The notes: generated from the letters alone by a model not told the origin. A DNA stretch of 24,396 nt from an uncultured Clostridia bacterium (GCA_937889655.1 CALBZG010000160.1:1-24396); one strand, 5' to 3'; counted from the stretch's first letter, positions 15,514 through 23,946 are shown. Translations and numbers: made by a program.

Positions 15514-16263
15514 TTATTTACCTTTCGTCAATATGATCTTCCCCATGAATACGGGAAGTTTTGCCATGCGCTTATAGCGCCATGGCTCTTTAATGAGGCG
15601 ATAAAGCCATTCCAATCCATGGTCCCTATAAAATCTCGGTGCTCTTTTAGCAGTCCCTGCCCACACATCCAGGCTTCCGCCTACCCCGATAGCGGCCTTT
15701 ATGTTCACTAATTCATTTTTGTGTGAAAAGATAAATTTTTCCTGTTTTGGCGATCCCAAAGCAACACAGAGGAATTGAGCTCCGGAATCGTTGATTTTCT
15801 TTACTATATCCGATTCTTCTTCAGGGGAAAAATACCCGTGATGGGTGCCCTGGATTTTTAAAGAAGGATATTTTATATTCATATTTTCGCCGGCCAAATC
15901 CGCAACAGATTGATTTTCTGATGTTTCAGGCTTCCCTCCCAGCAAGAAAACCCCTTGATCGGTTCCTTGGAGATAATTCAGGATATCATTCAGCAAGTCA
16001 ATGCCAGTAACTCTTTCATGAAGAGGACAGCCCATTATTTTTGAAGCATAAACCAAGCCGATCCCATCGGGTATTACCAGACTTGCGCTGCTTATCAATT
16101 CGAAGAGTTCTTTGTCATTCACTGCATTCATAATAATTTCTGAATTCGGTGTGACGATCATATCCAGACCTTCTCTATTAATTAGCTCTTTGGAAATATC
16201 CAAGGCTTTCTTTCTATCTACAATGTCAACGGGAATTCCCCATATTCTCATTTGATTTCTCAT
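15514..16263 (-). CDS. tagA: WecG/TagA/CpsF family glycosyltransferase (GT26)
   Basis: A 249-residue GT26 enzyme. TagA-type members add N-acetylmannosamine to a lipid-linked GlcNAc to start wall teichoic acid or a related polymer. The active-site positions known from Thermoanaerobacter TagA are present: Thr38 in VTPNSEI and Asp66 in PDGIG. Further matches are ERVTGIDL, FLLGGKPE, LGSPKQE and IGVGGSLDVWAGT.KRAP, with a basic C-terminal part that places the protein at the membrane. The ATG at 16263 has GGAGGGG 10 bases upstream and lies inside the end of csaB, overlapping by 38 bases. The exact sugar is not certain. The neighbours point to a pyruvylated secondary wall polymer. Confidence 0.93.
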   Translation of the reverse strand: MRNQMRIWGIPVDIVDRKKALDISKELINREGLDMIVTPNSEIIMNAVNDKELFELISSASLVIPDGIGLVYASKIMGCPLHERVTGIDLLNDILNYLQGTDQGVFLLGGKPETSENQSVADLAGENMNIKYPSLKIQGTHHGYFSPEEESDIVKKINDSGAQFLCVALGSPKQEKFIFSHKNELVNIKAAIGVGGSLDVWAGTAKRAPRFYRDHGLEWLYRLIKEPWRYKRMAKLPVFMGKIILTKGK

Positions 16264-17371
16264 TTGTTGAATGCCCCTCCATTATTTTTTTAATCATTTC
16301 TTCATTGGTTCCAAGGCTTTTAACCATTCCGGCAACTCGTTCCCTTACCCGGGCACAGGTACTCTCATATGACGGATCTACCACTCTATGATATTCTTCT
16401 ATAAAATATTCGCTGTTAAAATCAATGGTTGTCGACAGTGCCTTTAGTCCAATGGAATTCAAGAAGGAATTGATTTTTGGATCATAGGAAATTCCGATCA
16501 TCCTGACATTCATAATAGCTGCATGAATAAGGGAATGCAGCCTGACACCGACAAGTAAATCCATATTGCCGATGATCGACATCATTTCATTGGTAAGGTA
16601 CTTGTGCTTAATAGCAAAAACTTTGTCATTCAAGCGCTTTTCCAGAGCTTCGATCACAGCCATATCTTCCTGATGGTGGAAAGGGATAAGCACAACCTGT
16701 GCATTTTCTTCATCCACCAGACGTCGGATAGCCTTTTCCAGCTCATCGACAAACTGAGAATTCAGTTTCCTTTCTTTTATTGCAAATCCAATGATTTTGG
16801 TCCCATCCAACCTGCGGAAACCTTCATCCCGCAGAATGGCTTGCCCAACATCAAGGCTCACAGGCTTCAAAGAGAGAACCGGATCCGCCGTTATGATGAC
16901 TTTTTCTTCCGGAACGCCTATTTCAACAAGAAAATCTTTCGATGCTTCATCGCGCACGACGATGCCGCTTGCTTTTTTGAGTGTTGCCGCAGTGGCGACC
17001 CGGCTCAACTTTGAATTTATCGGGCCGATCCCCTGACTGTAGATGAAATATTTTTTCCCAAAAAGAGTGGCAAGCCACATGATCATTAAGTAGTAATAAA
17101 TACTCTTTCTGCTGGTCGAGTCCTGCAGCAGGCTTCCTCCTCCTGAGATAAGCAAATCACATTGTCTGATGGCAGCTGCAACTTTAAATGCAGACTTTCT
17201 ATCCTCTGATTTCACGCCGTATTTTTCAGTTGTTGAATGAGGATTTTGAGACAATACTGTTATTTCGATATCATCAAGCTTTCCAGTCAGATTATTGACA
17301 ACTGCCTGAAGGATGGATTCATCGCCGATATTATTGAAACCGTAATAGCCCGAAATTAAAATCTTATACAT
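16226..17371 (-). CDS. csaB: Polysaccharide pyruvyl transferase CsaB
   Basis: A 381-residue member of the polysaccharide pyruvyl transferase family. CsaB adds ketal pyruvate from PEP to the secondary cell-wall polymer, which makes it a ligand for SLH domains of S-layer proteins. Matching segments are SGYYGFNNIGDE (N-terminus), LISGGGSLLQD, YSQGIGPI, RDEASKD, ADPVLSL, GVRLHSLIHA and GISYDPKI. The frame is open for 30 more codons upstream, but that part lies over the DUF5693 gene and is not family-like. The ATG at 17371 has GGAG 4 bases away and overlaps the DUF5693 stop by 8 bases. No SLH protein is in the window, so anchoring of an S-layer is inferred. Confidence 0.93.
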   Translation of the reverse strand: MYKILISGYYGFNNIGDESILQAVVNNLTGKLDDIEITVLSQNPHSTTEKYGVKSEDRKSAFKVAAAIRQCDLLISGGGSLLQDSTSRKSIYYYLMIMWLATLFGKKYFIYSQGIGPINSKLSRVATAATLKKASGIVVRDEASKDFLVEIGVPEEKVIITADPVLSLKPVSLDVGQAILRDEGFRRLDGTKIIGFAIKERKLNSQFVDELEKAIRRLVDEENAQVVLIPFHHQEDMAVIEALEKRLNDKVFAIKHKYLTNEMMSIIGNMDLLVGVRLHSLIHAAIMNVRMIGISYDPKINSFLNSIGLKALSTTIDFNSEYFIEEYHRVVDPSYESTCARVRERVAGMVKSLGTNEEMIKKIMEGHSTNEKSNENMGNSR

Positions 17372-19541
17372 TTGGCTCCGTATACTTTTTAAAATATTTG
17401 TTATACATCTTTTGTAAAAGTTCAAATGCCAGTATGGCAACCGTTCCTGCGATGAGTCCAAATAATAACGAATAACCCGTCCTGATAACCCCCAGGTATA
17501 AAGGAGTCCTGATATGCTGGAATGTATTGCAGACCGAGGTCATGCCGATCACTCCCGCAAGTCCAAAGACGATGGTCCAAAGCTTTAATTTTCTTATAGC
17601 GCTGTACACCATCAACATCACCGCAGGGAATGCGATGACAAACTCTTTCGTTCGTGGCCTGGCTATCAATACATCTTCGAGAGTATTCCGGGCAACCATC
17701 TCAAGGCTTGATACTTCCAATGAAGAGTCATGCCCGGTCCTTAAAATGTAATAGACTCCTGCTCCGGCGATGACAACGGCCAATAATATCATCCCTACTT
17801 TTATGCTGAGATTCATCAGATCTCTGATGTCTTGAAATTCCAGCCTGCCCGGTTTCATCTTCATTCTGCCATACCCGAAAAAAGCAAGATAAGCCGGTAT
17901 AAAATAGGCAATTGGAAGCAGTTGGGCAGCCTTAACACCTCTGAAAATATCGATTTCCAGCATGAAATTCGTAGATGATATAGGTGCTGCCGTCATCAAT
18001 CCACCCAGCAGTGCGATCCCCACAGAAACGATCAGCGTAACTGCTGAAGCTACTATGACCTTTGGCAGTCTTTCATTTTTTTCAAAAGCATCACTGTAAA
18101 TTTTGGCTCTATAGATGAAATAACTTAATGCTATGCAAGCAAATATAACAGATGAAAAGAACGCTACTGTCAATTCAAACCATTCAGGCATAACTCTAGA
18201 CATGCCCAAAACTCCTAAGGTTCCGACTATTCCCAATATTGCCTTGCCCCTTCGACCGATTGAAAACAGAGTCGCCAACAGCAGCAGCGCTCCTAATACG
18301 CATCCTAACCCCATGATGGCTTTAGCAAGGCCGTTGACTTCATAATCTGTCATCTGTTTGGCGGTGCCTCTTGAGAAACCGTGTTTTTCTAGTCTTTCAT
18401 CCAAATTGGCAAAAATGGTTTGATATTCCTCAATATCCGTTACGTAAGTGTGAAGATCTTTGAACTCAAAAATTGGTTTATAATAAATAACTCTTACATT
18501 TCTTTCAACCACAGCTCTGAAGAGAGTATTCTCGATTTCCTTCGCACCGGGATATCCATAATATTCATATCTGTTTTGTATATAGTTCCATACAGTGAAT
18601 ACTCTAACAGCATCGTATCCGGATGCTTCTGCAACATCCTCGACACCGTATTGCATGATGTTTTGCAGCTGTGTTGTATTTTCGATCAGCCCGATAGTGA
18701 TGCCATTTTTAACAATATATTCCTTTGCCAGATCAACACCGTCGTCATATCCAAAAACCGCTTGACCCCCCACGATGATATAATCAGGGTCTATATGGTT
18801 ATCCTGATACCCCTGCATGACGGCCTTCGCGAACTTCGTATCATTCCAGCCATTATAACTCATCGTGCGGGGAACGATGTCCATATCCAATGCCTGGATC
18901 GTTTGGACCTTTTCAGGAAGGAATCCAAGACTGATATACATGATTTTTGAGCTTTCAACATCGATTCTTTCTGCATACCCTGTATTGTCAGAATTTTGAT
19001 ATTTATACTTTTCTGAATAAAGCGCTACGTCCGCTGTACCGTCTATAAAAGCGTATGCGCGATCATCATTCCGATAGATGATATATCTGTCAGGATCCAT
19101 TCGCTTCTGCATGCCTTCGATTACAAAATCCGCTGTTTCACCATACATCTCGACAACAACGTCAAATGGATCGTAGCCCCGTTCCTCTATTTTAGAGATG
19201 AATTCCTGCGGATAGTCGTCCTTCCAGTTCGCATCCTGCATAATGATGTCCATCACTGTACCCGTTGCAGGCAGCTCTGTATCCTCCATCAATGTAATGA
19301 TACTTTCCTCCGTCAGACCTACTTTGGTAATTCCCATTTCTTTAAATTTTTCCAGCCACCAGGAAACGTCATGGTCGGATTGCTGAGCCATGGCTTCTAA
19401 TTCATTGTAGTCTAAAACAATGTCATAGGTTTTATTGTTATGCTCCACATTGTATCTGCCAGCTATAACTGTAAGGCAGACGACTAAAACCAAGGCCAAT
19501 AGTACGAGTACTATTTTGTTTTCCTTGAAGAAAACTTTCAT
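17364..19541 (-). CDS. DUF5693 family multi-pass membrane protein
   Basis: A 725-residue protein of unknown function. Residues 8-27 are a membrane anchor, about 30-400 an extracytoplasmic domain, and about 410-715 a block of some eight to ten membrane helices, ending in a basic tail. The outside domain has the ordered feel of an alpha/beta barrel, with phrases such as WWLEKFKEMGITKVGLTEES and later YDAVRVFTVWNY, but I see no catalytic motif I can name. The family is known to me mainly from neighbours of csaB and tagA in Clostridia, as here, so a part in making, exporting or attaching the wall polymer is likely but unproven. AAAGGAG lies 9 bases before the ATG, 14 bases after the previous gene. 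Confidence 0.85.
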   Translation of the reverse strand: MKVFFKENKIVLVLLALVLVVCLTVIAGRYNVEHNNKTYDIVLDYNELEAMAQQSDHDVSWWLEKFKEMGITKVGLTEESIITLMEDTELPATGTVMDIIMQDANWKDDYPQEFISKIEERGYDPFDVVVEMYGETADFVIEGMQKRMDPDRYIIYRNDDRAYAFIDGTADVALYSEKYKYQNSDNTGYAERIDVESSKIMYISLGFLPEKVQTIQALDMDIVPRTMSYNGWNDTKFAKAVMQGYQDNHIDPDYIIVGGQAVFGYDDGVDLAKEYIVKNGITIGLIENTTQLQNIMQYGVEDVAEASGYDAVRVFTVWNYIQNRYEYYGYPGAKEIENTLFRAVVERNVRVIYYKPIFEFKDLHTYVTDIEEYQTIFANLDERLEKHGFSRGTAKQMTDYEVNGLAKAIMGLGCVLGALLLLATLFSIGRRGKAILGIVGTLGVLGMSRVMPEWFELTVAFFSSVIFACIALSYFIYRAKIYSDAFEKNERLPKVIVASAVTLIVSVGIALLGGLMTAAPISSTNFMLEIDIFRGVKAAQLLPIAYFIPAYLAFFGYGRMKMKPGRLEFQDIRDLMNLSIKVGMILLAVVIAGAGVYYILRTGHDSSLEVSSLEMVARNTLEDVLIARPRTKEFVIAFPAVMLMVYSAIRKLKLWTIVFGLAGVIGMTSVCNTFQHIRTPLYLGVIRTGYSLLFGLIAGTVAILAFELLQKMYNKYFKKYTEPNV

Positions 19542-19555
19542 ACGATTAAGCTCCT

Positions 19556-19957
19556 TTAATTTAAGGTGAATCCGCCTCTGACCATCACATAGGCTTCTGT
19601 ACCGGCTTTGACCCCTCTTCCGTCATCCCTTGGAACAAGCAAGAGATGGTTTATTTTACAGGTTGTTCCGGTTTTTAGATCCGTGCCGCCTGTGATGTCG
19701 GACAGACCATCAACCCCATTGTCGATTGCAGTCACCTCGCCGCTTCTTACTATCAATTCCGTTCCGGCTTTTCCGACCATTTTCTGGCCGGCTTGCATAT
19801 GAACTACCTGATAAACAGTCTTTGCATCGACATAGGACTTAGTAACGACAGGATCTTCAGTAGATCCCGGGGTTGCAGCGGTGTCTCCAAAAGCGACCAC
19901 CAGTCCGGCAGTCGCGATGACGAAAAGGGCTATGAGTAGAATTAAAGTTTTATTCAT
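19556..19957 (-). CDS. Small exported protein of unknown function
   Basis: A 133-residue protein with an N-terminal hydrophobic segment (residues 4-23) ending in VAFGD, which is either a signal peptide or an anchor. A short Thr/Pro/Ser linker follows, then a compact domain of about 85 residues with GTELIVRSGE near the middle and HLLLVPRDDGRGVKAGTEAYVMVRGG near the end. The domain looks rich in beta strands. I have the impression of seeing similar domains in clostridial exported or SLH-containing proteins, but cannot name the family. GGAGG lies 8 bases before the ATG. It lies 24 bases after nnrD and 14 before the DUF5693 gene, so it is probably co-expressed with the wall-polymer genes. Confidence 0.8.
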   Translation of the reverse strand: MNKTLILLIALFVIATAGLVVAFGDTAATPGSTEDPVVTKSYVDAKTVYQVVHMQAGQKMVGKAGTELIVRSGEVTAIDNGVDGLSDITGGTDLKTGTTCKINHLLLVPRDDGRGVKAGTEAYVMVRGGFTLN

Positions 19958-19981
19958 CCTTACATCCTCCGATTTTTCAAA

Positions 19982-20869
19982 TTACATTCGTTCCGGTTCA
20001 ACTATTTCTTTAATAGCATAAGCTGTATAATAGGCGATATCTACTGCAGTCATGCCTGTTTCGCCGAACTGTAATGCGGCAAGATCTCCGGCAAATCCAT
20101 GTATAAAAACCCCCGCAGCGGCAGCCACGAAAACGTCGTCATTCTGACCCGACAAGGCTGTTATGATGCCTGCCAAGACATCGCCGGATCCAGCAGTCGC
20201 CATCCCCGGATTTCCCGTTCGATTAATATATGTCCTTCCGTCTTTTTCTGTAATTATCGTGTTTGCACCCTTAAGAACAGATATCGAGTTCGTTTTTTGG
20301 GCCAGCATGTTAGCCGACTCCTCTCTTGGTATCTTTAAAAAGTCATTCTTTTCGATACCTAATAGCCTTGCGGCTTCCCCTGGATGCGGTGTGATAATTA
20401 CTTTAGCTTTGGAATTATGAATCATATCACAGGCACTTTTCCGGGATATCACGTTGAGACCATCGGCATCGATCACAACAGGCCCGCTATAATTCTCAAG
20501 AACACTTTTTACAATGCTGAAGGTTTCTTCATTGTCGCCCATCCCTGATCCAATAGCGATCCCATCGTATTCAGAGAAATCGACCTGGTAGGTATTGCGT
20601 TTGATGCATATCGCTTCAGGATTTGCTATCTGAATTATTGAAAACAGTTCTTTTGGCAATGATACTTTAACAAGTCCTGCTCCCGCTTTAAGGGCCGCAC
20701 GGCTTGCCAGGATCGCAGCGCCGCACATACCTTCACTTCCAGCAACAATAAGAAGTTTGCCATAATCCCCTTTATGTGCGTTTTTTAGTCGCGGCTTCAG
20801 GATGGACCTTACATATTTCATGCCCAGTACTTTTTCTTGATTTAATATATCATTAATTTTTGAATTCAT
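19982..20869 (-). CDS. nnrD: ADP-dependent NAD(P)H-hydrate dehydratase
   Basis: A 295-residue YjeF C-terminal-type (ribokinase-like fold) enzyme that uses ADP to dehydrate damaged, hydrated NADH or NADPH. Visible are HKGDYGKLLIVAGS (32-45), GAAILASRAALKAGAGLV (50-67), VIDADGLN, ITPHPGE and the catalytic loop GNPGMATAGSGDVLAG, with the aspartate before VLAG as the base. Only the dehydratase domain is present. The epimerase domain often fused to it in Firmicutes is absent and not elsewhere in the window. The ATG is one base after the mgtE stop, so the two are probably translated from one mRNA. Confidence 0.94.
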   Translation of the reverse strand: MNSKINDILNQEKVLGMKYVRSILKPRLKNAHKGDYGKLLIVAGSEGMCGAAILASRAALKAGAGLVKVSLPKELFSIIQIANPEAICIKRNTYQVDFSEYDGIAIGSGMGDNEETFSIVKSVLENYSGPVVIDADGLNVISRKSACDMIHNSKAKVIITPHPGEAARLLGIEKNDFLKIPREESANMLAQKTNSISVLKGANTIITEKDGRTYINRTGNPGMATAGSGDVLAGIITALSGQNDDVFVAAAAGVFIHGFAGDLAALQFGETGMTAVDIAYYTAYAIKEIVEPERM

Positions 20870-20870
20870 T

Positions 20871-22265
20871 TTAAATTCCCAACAACAGTTTAGCCAATGA
20901 AAAGTATGTTATTACTGAAATCATATCCGTGATCGAAGCGATCATTGGTGTTGCCATCAATGCCGGATCGATTTTACATTTCTTTGCCAGCATCGGCAAC
21001 ATCCCACCGATCATCTTTGCAAAGGCAATGATGAGAAGCATCGAAACCGATATCGTCAAAGCAATCAGAACAGGCTCTTTGTCCAGAAAAATGATTTTTA
21101 CAAAGTTCAGCGTGCTAAGGATAAGGCCAATGCTTAAACTGATGCGCAGCTCTTTCCAAAGGACGCTCACCGCATCGTTGATATCTATCTCTCCGGTAGC
21201 AAGACCTCTGACTATAAGAGTTGCCGCTTGAGATCCGCTGTTTCCACCTGTCCCCATTAGCAAAGGAAGATACGCGACCAGCACGATCACCTGGGATAGC
21301 ATTCCCTCAAACATAGTAATGATCACTCCTGTGACCATCAGGGAGATCATTAGGAAAATCAGCCAAGGCAAACGACTTTTAACATGCCTTAGCACACTGG
21401 TATCCAGATATTCAGTCCGGGAAGAATCGATAACTCCACCCATCCTCTCAAAGTCTTCAGTAGCCTCATCTTCGATAACATCGAAAATATCATCGACAGT
21501 GATGATGCCTACCAGCCGTGATTCATTATCCACTACCGGAACAGCAAGAAATCCATACTTTTTAAAAACTTCAGATACTTGTTCCTGATCTTCGTAGACA
21601 TTCACAGCAATATAATCAGTATGCATCAAATCTCCGATGATGATATTATCATTGGAGATGACCAGGGTCCTTAAAGAAATCAAACCCACCAGCTTTCTTC
21701 CGAAATCCTTGACATAGCATGTATAGATGGTTTCGCTGTCAACCGCTTCTTTTTTGATGTAGTCCAGCGCTTGCCTCACGCTCATGTTTCGCTGGAGACC
21801 GATGTATTTAGGCGTCATCAAAGTGCCCGCGCTGCCTTCAGGATAATTTAGAAAAGTATTGATTTGTTTTCTTTCTTCTTTTGGGGTTTTTTCGAGAATT
21901 TTATCGACTACATTTGCCGGAAGTTCTTCTAATACGTCGATCATGTCATCGAAAGCCATTTCATCCAATATGAAACTAATTTCCTTGTCTGTTATCCCAT
22001 TGATGACGCTAACCTGATCTTCAATCGGCAAAAAAGAGAAAACGTCTACCGATACATCTTTAGGCAAACTTCTGAAGATGATAACCGCTCTTTCAACGCC
22101 CAGTTCATCCAGTATTTCTTCCAAAACCTCAGCAATATCCACGGCATTGATCAATGCCAGCAATGAGTCCCTGGCCTTAATGTATTTTTTTTCATTTACT
22201 AGCGCTATAATTTCGTCAACTATTTCCTCATATGTTTTTTCGTTTTCCACGGGCAAATACCTCAT
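20871..22265 (-). CDS. mgtE: Magnesium transporter MgtE
   Basis: A 464-residue Mg2+ channel/transporter. The cytoplasmic N domain (about 25-125) and paired CBS domains (about 128-250, PEGSAGTLMT then VPVVDNES..VGIITVDD) act as the Mg2+ sensor. A connecting helix leads to five membrane helices (about 280-462). The pore signature DPALMATPMIASITDMISV holds the acidic residue that binds Mg2+ in Thermus MgtE. Start choice is uncertain. The ATG at 22265 has only a weak ribosome-binding site, a GTG at 22250 has GAGGT 9 bases upstream, and a TTG at 22301 would run through a hairpin-forming stretch. A promoter and a short leader ORF precede it. I see no M-box riboswitch. Confidence 0.93.
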   Translation of the reverse strand: MRYLPVENEKTYEEIVDEIIALVNEKKYIKARDSLLALINAVDIAEVLEEILDELGVERAVIIFRSLPKDVSVDVFSFLPIEDQVSVINGITDKEISFILDEMAFDDMIDVLEELPANVVDKILEKTPKEERKQINTFLNYPEGSAGTLMTPKYIGLQRNMSVRQALDYIKKEAVDSETIYTCYVKDFGRKLVGLISLRTLVISNDNIIIGDLMHTDYIAVNVYEDQEQVSEVFKKYGFLAVPVVDNESRLVGIITVDDIFDVIEDEATEDFERMGGVIDSSRTEYLDTSVLRHVKSRLPWLIFLMISLMVTGVIITMFEGMLSQVIVLVAYLPLLMGTGGNSGSQAATLIVRGLATGEIDINDAVSVLWKELRISLSIGLILSTLNFVKIIFLDKEPVLIALTISVSMLLIIAFAKMIGGMLPMLAKKCKIDPALMATPMIASITDMISVITYFSLAKLLLGI

Positions 22266-22273
22266 TTCTTTGA

Positions 22274-22363
22274 CTATTTCCCGGCAAAAAACGAAACGCA
22301 AAAGCCGGGATCATTATTTGTTGATTTTACCGCAATCTGTTTATGACTCGGTCCGCTGTCCAC
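22274..22363 (-). CDS. Possible 29-aa leader peptide upstream of mgtE
   Basis: Within the mgtE leader, GTG at 22363 opens a 29-codon frame ending TAG at 22274, eight bases before the mgtE ATG. AAAGGAAG lies 8 bases upstream of the GTG. The peptide (starts MDSGPSHK, ends FFAGK) has no membrane segment. Its last third lies over a CCCGGC/GCCGGG hairpin (22280-22309), so ribosome movement on it would alter that hairpin and access to the mgtE start. This is the layout of a leader-peptide control element, but a chance frame cannot be excluded. Confidence 0.3.
   Translation of the reverse strand: MDSGPSHKQIAVKSTNNDPGFCVSFFAGK
22280..22309 (-). repeat. Hairpin in the mgtE leader
   Basis: CCCGGC and GCCGGG form a perfect 6-bp GC stem with an 18-base loop immediately upstream of the mgtE start. 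There is no following T-run, so it is not an intrinsic terminator. It could influence translation of mgtE. Confidence 0.45.
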
Positions 22364-22402
22364 AGCTTTCACTTCCTTTCAAAAAAAATTCACAGATATT
22401 GA

Positions 22403-22432
22403 ATTATAACACTTTTTTTCTCGCTTTAGCAA
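22403..22432 (-). promoter_or_regulatory. Sigma-A promoter of the mgtE operon
   Basis: TTGCTA (22427-22432) and a perfect TATAAT (22403-22408) are spaced by 18 bases on the minus strand, right after the gdhA terminator. The mgtE leader would be about 130 bases long, enough for post-transcriptional control. Confidence 0.7.
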
Positions 22433-22459
22433 GTGCTCCGGATGATAATATGATCTCAT

Positions 22460-22492
22460 AAAAAAAAGGCGCCCCAAATCAATTGGGGCGCC
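22460..22492 (-). terminator. Intrinsic terminator of gdhA
   Basis: On the minus strand GGCGCCCCAA pairs perfectly with TTGGGGCGCC around a 5-base loop, followed by eight T residues. The hairpin begins about 38 bases after the gdhA stop. Confidence 0.95.
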
Positions 22493-22530
22493 AATCATTA
22501 TAGAATCATCAAATTACAGTCGTTAATTCT

Positions 22531-23874
22531 TTATACTAAGCCCTGAGCCATCATTGCATCAACGATTTTCTCGAAGCCTGCAAGGTTAGCGCCAGCAACC
22601 AGGTTGTACCCATATCCATATTTCTTGGAAGCAGCTGCACATGCGTCATGAATTCCAACCATGATCTGCTCAAGCTGAGCATAAACCTGCTCCGGTGTGA
22701 AATAAGTATGTCCTGCATTCTGGCCCATTTCGATACAAGAGCAAGCAACTCCGCCAGCATTAGCTGCCTTGGAAGGACCAACGATCATTCCTTTTTCCAG
22801 CATGTATTCAACAGCTTCATTTGTGCAAGGCATGTTAGCGCCTTCGCAGATGAACTTCGCTCCGGAAGCAACGATAGCCTTAGCATCTTCAATGTGAATG
22901 TCGTTCTGCATTGCGCAAGGGATATATAAGTCAGCCTTAACTTCCCAAGGCTTCTTTCCAGCAATGAATTTTGCGCCCGGGAATTTGTCAGCATAAGGAG
23001 CGCAGATGTTCTTTCCGGATGATCTCAGGTCTAACATGTAATCAATCTTTTCGCCTGAAACACCCGCTTCGTCCAGGATATAGCCGTCCGGACCAGAGAA
23101 AGCAATAACTTTAGCACCAAGCTCAGAAAGCTTCAATGCAGTACCCCAGGATACGTTTCCGAAACCGGAGATAACAACATTTTTACCTGCAAGCTTTTCG
23201 CCATTGGCTTCAAGCATAGCATTAGCATAGAAAACGATTCCATAACCAGTTGCTTCGGCTCTTCCCTGAAGTCCGCCATAAGACAGGCCTTTTCCAGTCA
23301 GAACGCCTTCAAATGCATTGGCAAGCTTTTTGTACTGGCCGAACATGAATCCGATTTCTCTTCCGCCAACGCCAAGGTCGCCAGCTGGAACGTCAGTATG
23401 CGGACCGATATGTCTAAAGAGTTCTGTCATGAACGCCTGGCAGAATCTCATTACTTCTGCATCGGATTTTCCATTAGGATCAAAGTCAGCGCCACCTTTG
23501 CCGCCGCCGATTGGAAGTCCGGTCAAGCTGTTCTTGAAAATCTGCTCAAATCCCAGGAATTTAACGATTCCAGGATATACGTTTGGTGCAAATCTTAAGC
23601 CACCTTTGTAAGGTCCAAGAGCGCTGTTGAACTGATATCTGTAACCCTTGTTAACCTGCACTTTGCCTGCATCGTCAACCCAAACAACTCTGAAAGTGAT
23701 GCCTCTTTCTGGCTCAGTAAGCCTTTCAAGAACGGCAGCAGCTTCATATTCAGGATGCTGTTCAAAAATAGGCTTTAATGAAGTCAATACTTCCTCAACT
23801 GTCTGATGGAATTCTACTTCACCCGGATTCTTCTGCTTGCACAGTTCAATACAGCGATCAACGTAATTTGACAT
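22531..23874 (-). CDS. gdhA: Glutamate dehydrogenase
   Basis: A 447-residue hexameric-type GDH that interconverts glutamate with 2-oxoglutarate and ammonia. Substrate and catalytic residues can be placed by comparison with Clostridium symbiosum GDH: Lys90 (GPYKGGLRF), Lys126 (GGGKGGADFDP) and Asp166 (DVPAGDLG). The Rossmann fingerprint is SGFGNVSWG. The stretch at the end of the second strand reads SGPDGYI as in the NAD-dependent clostridial enzyme, so NAD use in catabolism is likelier than NADP, but this is not certain. AGGAG lies 7 bases before the ATG. With its own near-consensus promoter and perfect terminator it is probably highly expressed, as expected for an amino-acid fermenter. Confidence 0.97.
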   Translation of the reverse strand: MSNYVDRCIELCKQKNPGEVEFHQTVEEVLTSLKPIFEQHPEYEAAAVLERLTEPERGITFRVVWVDDAGKVQVNKGYRYQFNSALGPYKGGLRFAPNVYPGIVKFLGFEQIFKNSLTGLPIGGGKGGADFDPNGKSDAEVMRFCQAFMTELFRHIGPHTDVPAGDLGVGGREIGFMFGQYKKLANAFEGVLTGKGLSYGGLQGRAEATGYGIVFYANAMLEANGEKLAGKNVVISGFGNVSWGTALKLSELGAKVIAFSGPDGYILDEAGVSGEKIDYMLDLRSSGKNICAPYADKFPGAKFIAGKKPWEVKADLYIPCAMQNDIHIEDAKAIVASGAKFICEGANMPCTNEAVEYMLEKGMIVGPSKAANAGGVACSCIEMGQNAGHTYFTPEQVYAQLEQIMVGIHDACAAASKKYGYGYNLVAGANLAGFEKIVDAMMAQGLV

Positions 23875-23898
23875 TTTGTTTCTCCTCTTTTCTGTTTT

Positions 23899-23917
23899 TT
23901 ATATTTTAAAAATATAA
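23899..23917. repeat. AT-rich palindrome in the gdhA leader
   Basis: TTATATTTT and AAAATATAA form a perfect 9-bp dyad around one base, between the predicted transcription start and the ribosome-binding site. A second dyad, GCGCT/AGCGC with a 10-base loop, lies at 23919-23938 over the predicted start site. They may be operator or mRNA-stability elements. AT-only composition lowers the weight of the first. Confidence 0.35.
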
Positions 23918-23946
23918 CGCGCTTATTATTGTCAGCGCACATGTTG

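Noticed and set aside
17372..17461. Longer csaB start 30 codons upstream
   Set aside because: The added residues are encoded over the end of DUF5693, do not resemble the family and lack a ribosome-binding site. The ATG at 17371 has GGAG and matches the CsaB N-terminus.
22266..22301. TTG start for mgtE at 22301
   Set aside because: The extension lies over the CCCGGC/GCCGGG hairpin and leader ORF and adds residues not typical of MgtE. No good ribosome-binding site precedes it.
22302..22400. M-box magnesium riboswitch before mgtE
   Set aside because: The leader is short and I could not find the conserved paired elements. A covariance search would settle it.
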